Source: Mesorhizobium qingshengii
GTDB lineage: Bacteria > Pseudomonadota > Alphaproteobacteria > Rhizobiales > Rhizobiaceae
Assembly (NCBI RefSeq): GCF_900103325.1
Contig: NZ_FMXM01000003.1
Location: forward strand, 1 to 64,000
DNA: 64,000 bases
Direction of reading: 5' to 3'
The notes below the pieces were generated by a model. It was not told where the DNA came from. It searched no databases and saw nothing but the letters and a program-made list of their open reading frames with translations. Positions within the stretch are counted from its first letter, which is position 1. Each line of letters starts with the position of its first letter. Below, piece after piece: positions 62,179 through 64,000 of the stretch. The translations under genes were made by a program, and so were the position numbers.

Positions 62179-63360
62179 TCAGTTCGATGCCGCAGGCGCG
62201 GTGCGGCTGTCGACGGCGACGACGACGCTCAAGCCGGCGCGCAGCCTGCCGCTCTTCAGCACGTCAGCCGGCACGTCGATGCGGACCGGAACGCGCTGCA
62301 CCACCTTGGTGAAGTTGCCGGTCGCGTTTTCGGGCGGCAGCAGCGAGAACACAGCACCCGAAGCCGGCGCCAGCGACGAGACGGTTCCCTCGAAATCCTG
62401 GCCGTCGGTTGCATCGACCGAGATCTTGACCTTCTCGCCGGGAACCAGCCGCGCGAGCTGGGTCTCCTTGAAATTGGCGACGATGTAGAGCTTGTCCATC
62501 GGCACGATGACGGCGAGCTTCTGGCCGGGGCTGACGAGGTCGCCCTGCTCGACCGAACGGTTGCCGACGACCCCGTCATAAGGCGCCTTCAGCACGGTGA
62601 AGGAAAGATCCCGCACGGCCTTGTCCCGGCCGAGCTGCAGCGATGCCAGCGTGCTTGCCGATTCAGCGCGCTGTGCCTGCAGCACGCCGATATTGGCCTG
62701 CGCGGCGGCGATCTGCGCGTCGGCGCCGACAAGCGCTGCATTGGCTTGCTGGACCGCCGTCTGGGCATCATCCAGCTGCGCCTGCGTGCCGACATGCGTC
62801 TTGAGCAGCTGCGAGGCGCGCGCGGCGACCTTCGCCGCATTGTCGGCGGCGGCCTGGTCGGCGGTCTTCTGCGCCTGCGCCTGCTGCAGCGAGGCACGCG
62901 CCGCTTCGGTCTGGGCGTCGATGCGGTCGAGCGTCTTGCTCAACGTGGCGATCTGCGCCTCGGCCTGGGCAACGGCTATTCTGTAGTCGCCGTCATCGAC
63001 GACGAGCAACGGGTCGCCAGCCTTGACCTTTTGGTTCTCGCTCACCTTGATCTGATCGACATAGCCGGAAATCTTCGGCGAGATGAACGCCATGTCGGCC
63101 TGGACATAGGCATCGTCCGTCGAGATCATGAAGCGGCCCGTGGTCCAGTAATTGTAGCCGTACCAGGCGCCGGCGCTCAGCAGGGCAACGCCGATGATCG
63201 GCAGCAGAAAAGAGCGAACGGAACGCTTCTTCCTGGCTGACGTTTCAACCGGAGCCGTGGTTACGGGTTCGACCGGTGCGCTTGGCGCTTCCGTCGCCGG
63301 GGCAACCTTGGCGTTGGGGAAGGGACGGACTTCGGCGGTGGTGGGCGCATTCGAGGACAT
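62179..63360 (-). CDS. emrA: HlyD-family membrane fusion protein (EmrA-like)
   Basis: A 393-residue adaptor. One N-terminal span (SFLLPIIGVALLSAGAWYGY, about residues 50-69) is followed by a lipoyl half-motif (YVDQIKVSENQKVKAGDPLL), a long coiled coil (about 130-240) and a beta-barrel domain. It links the EmrB-like pump to an outer membrane channel. Its promoter region contains two TetR-type palindromes shared with the divergent regulator. Confidence 0.93.
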   Translation of the reverse strand: MSSNAPTTAEVRPFPNAKVAPATEAPSAPVEPVTTAPVETSARKKRSVRSFLLPIIGVALLSAGAWYGYNYWTTGRFMISTDDAYVQADMAFISPKISGYVDQIKVSENQKVKAGDPLLVVDDGDYRIAVAQAEAQIATLSKTLDRIDAQTEAARASLQQAQAQKTADQAAADNAAKVAARASQLLKTHVGTQAQLDDAQTAVQQANAALVGADAQIAAAQANIGVLQAQRAESASTLASLQLGRDKAVRDLSFTVLKAPYDGVVGNRSVEQGDLVSPGQKLAVIVPMDKLYIVANFKETQLARLVPGEKVKISVDATDGQDFEGTVSSLAPASGAVFSLLPPENATGNFTKVVQRVPVRIDVPADVLKSGRLRAGLSVVVAVDSRTAPAASN

Positions 63361-63385
63361 GACATCTCTCTAAAATAACAATACT

Positions 63386-63399
63386 GAACCGTTCGGTTC
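63386..63399. promoter_or_regulatory. TetR-type operator 1 in the emrAB/regulator gap
   Basis: GAACCG-TT-CGGTTC is a perfect palindrome, 25 bases upstream of the emrA-like start codon. The GAACCG/CGGTTC half-sites recur in operator 2. Confidence 0.65.
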
Positions 63400-63409
63400 G
63401 ATCGGGCCG

Positions 63410-63438
63410 TTGACATAGCGCGGAAAGAGGACCATATC
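63410..63438 (+). promoter_or_regulatory. Promoter of the TetR regulator
   Basis: TTGACA (63410-63415), a 17-base spacer and CATATC (63433-63438) form a good sigma-70 promoter. Operator 2 begins 8 bases after the -10 box, covering the start site, as expected for autorepression. Confidence 0.55.
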
Positions 63439-63446
63439 AAGAGCAA

Positions 63447-63464
63447 TCGAACCGCTTGGTTCGA
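63447..63464. promoter_or_regulatory. TetR-type operator 2 in the emrAB/regulator gap
   Basis: TCGAACC-GCTT-GGTTCGA is a perfect 7-4-7 palindrome sharing its half-site with operator 1. It lies 24 bases upstream of the regulator's start codon. Confidence 0.65.
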
Positions 63465-63488
63465 ATTATTTTCCGAGGTGTGACTTTT

Positions 63489-64000
63489 ATGGACGAGACT
63501 GCGCCCGACGTCGAAAACGAGCAGTGCGACGATCTGCTGGACACCATCCGCCGTGGCCGCCCGGCGGCCGGGCAGGATCCGGTCAAGCGCAGCCAGATCA
63601 TCGACGGCGCCCGCCGTGTCTTCATCGACAAGGGTTTCGAGGCTGCGTCGATGAACGACATCACGCGCGAGGCCGGTGTTTCCAAGGGGACGATCTACGT
63701 CTATTTCGCCAACAAGGAAGAGCTGTTCGAAGCGCTGATCGAGGAAGAGCGCGGCACCATCTTCAAGAACATGTACGATGTGCTGGATCACGCCGACGAC
63801 CTGCGCAAGACGCTGGTGAAGTTCGGCAAGGTGCTTGCCTTCAAGATCACGTCGGCCAAGGTCATCCAGGCGCAGCGTACGGTGATCGGCGCGTGCGACA
63901 GGCTTCCCGAACTTGGCGCGCGTTTTTTCGAGCGCGGCCCGAAACGCGGCCATGACAAGTTGATGGTCTTTCTCAATGCCGCCATCGAGCGCGGCATGCT
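63489..64000 (+). CDS. TetR/AcrR-family regulator of the efflux pump (3' end cut by window edge)
   Basis: Starts at ATG 63489 and runs off the window after 170 codons. An N-terminal extension of about 35 residues (acidic, then RRGRPAAGQDP) precedes the TetR HTH domain (about 38-85: VFIDKGFEAASMNDITREAG, VSKGTIYVYFANKEELFEAL). The C-terminal ligand domain has begun. It is divergent from the emrA-emrB pair and two matching palindromes lie between them, so it is very probably the local repressor. Confidence 0.92.
   Translation, partial: MDETAPDVENEQCDDLLDTIRRGRPAAGQDPVKRSQIIDGARRVFIDKGFEAASMNDITREAGVSKGTIYVYFANKEELFEALIEEERGTIFKNMYDVLDHADDLRKTLVKFGKVLAFKITSAKVIQAQRTVIGACDRLPELGARFFERGPKRGHDKLMVFLNAAIERGM

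Overview
The window is about 64 kb of high-GC, densely coding bacterial chromosome. It most resembles an alphaproteobacterium of the Rhizobiales, probably Mesorhizobium or a close relative. The support is a FixK-like regulator, several ABC uptake systems for amino acids, the spread-out argB / HAD hydrolase / dapD / dapE set, DUF6481 and DUF805 proteins, a rhizobial-type arylamine N-acetyltransferase, and several palindromic intergenic elements of the RIME / mosaic kind typical of rhizobia. I see no tRNA, rRNA, CRISPR array, transposase or integrase. The genus is an inference from gene content, not a search result.

Layout. 1-506: FixK-like regulator cut by the edge, followed by an 860-base gap. 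1367-5810: an amino-acid-type ABC importer (two permeases, one binding protein, no ATPase gene) with a ureohydrolase, divergent from a LysR regulator with a clear palindromic operator. 5970-8738: pncB and a polytopic membrane protein. 8893-13652: a complete Liv-type ABC importer with a large palindromic repeat between the binding protein and the first permease. 13656-15726: pncA and an NhaD/ArsB-type transporter on the minus strand. 15997-23088: six tightly overlapping genes divergent from pncA, namely a molybdenum hydroxylase (FAD subunit plus fused Fe-S/Mo subunit), a 6-hydroxynicotinate-reductase-like protein, a UPF0280 (ApbE superfamily) protein, a DUF1185 protein and a MarR regulator. 23136-35661: housekeeping and small-metabolism genes, including an inositol-phosphatase-like protein, two luciferase-like oxidoreductases, NAT, AI-2E, SugE, a transglutaminase-like protein, a CDF transporter, RmuC, def and fmt. 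35793-36554: truA, preceded by a RIME-like element that abuts its start codon. 36545-40863: an accessory-looking insert with a truncated CYTH gene, a PPDK-like protein lacking the PEP/pyruvate barrel, a DUF47/PhoU-like partner and a near-perfect Pho box. 40864-47259: the dapE and dapD neighbourhood with panE, DUF805 proteins and a LOG-family protein. 47311-54764: a HAD nucleotidase, a diguanylate cyclase, a GMC oxidoreductase with a tiny Tat-type partner, a MarR regulator with a divergent 55-residue membrane protein, phhA with a divergent Lrp regulator, and an orphan BchE-like radical SAM protein. 54926-60442: argB, an amidase, an ECF sigma / anti-sigma / fasciclin set and a Tat-exported MsrB. 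60561-64000: an EmrB/EmrA-type efflux pair divergent from a TetR regulator with two matching operators.

The most interesting system is 15112-23088. PncA makes nicotinate, a xanthine-dehydrogenase-family enzyme could hydroxylate it, and the Hnr-like protein could reduce the product. This is the opening logic of the reductive nicotinate pathway known from Eubacterium barkeri. The E. barkeri reductase is reported to carry covalent flavin, so an ApbE-superfamily protein encoded in overlap with hnr is a strong candidate for its flavin transferase. No enamidase is present, and the DUF1185 protein is a candidate for ring opening. The second system is the possibly Pho-regulated PPDK-like / DUF47 pair at 36799-40367, next to the remains of a phosphate-metabolism (CYTH) gene.
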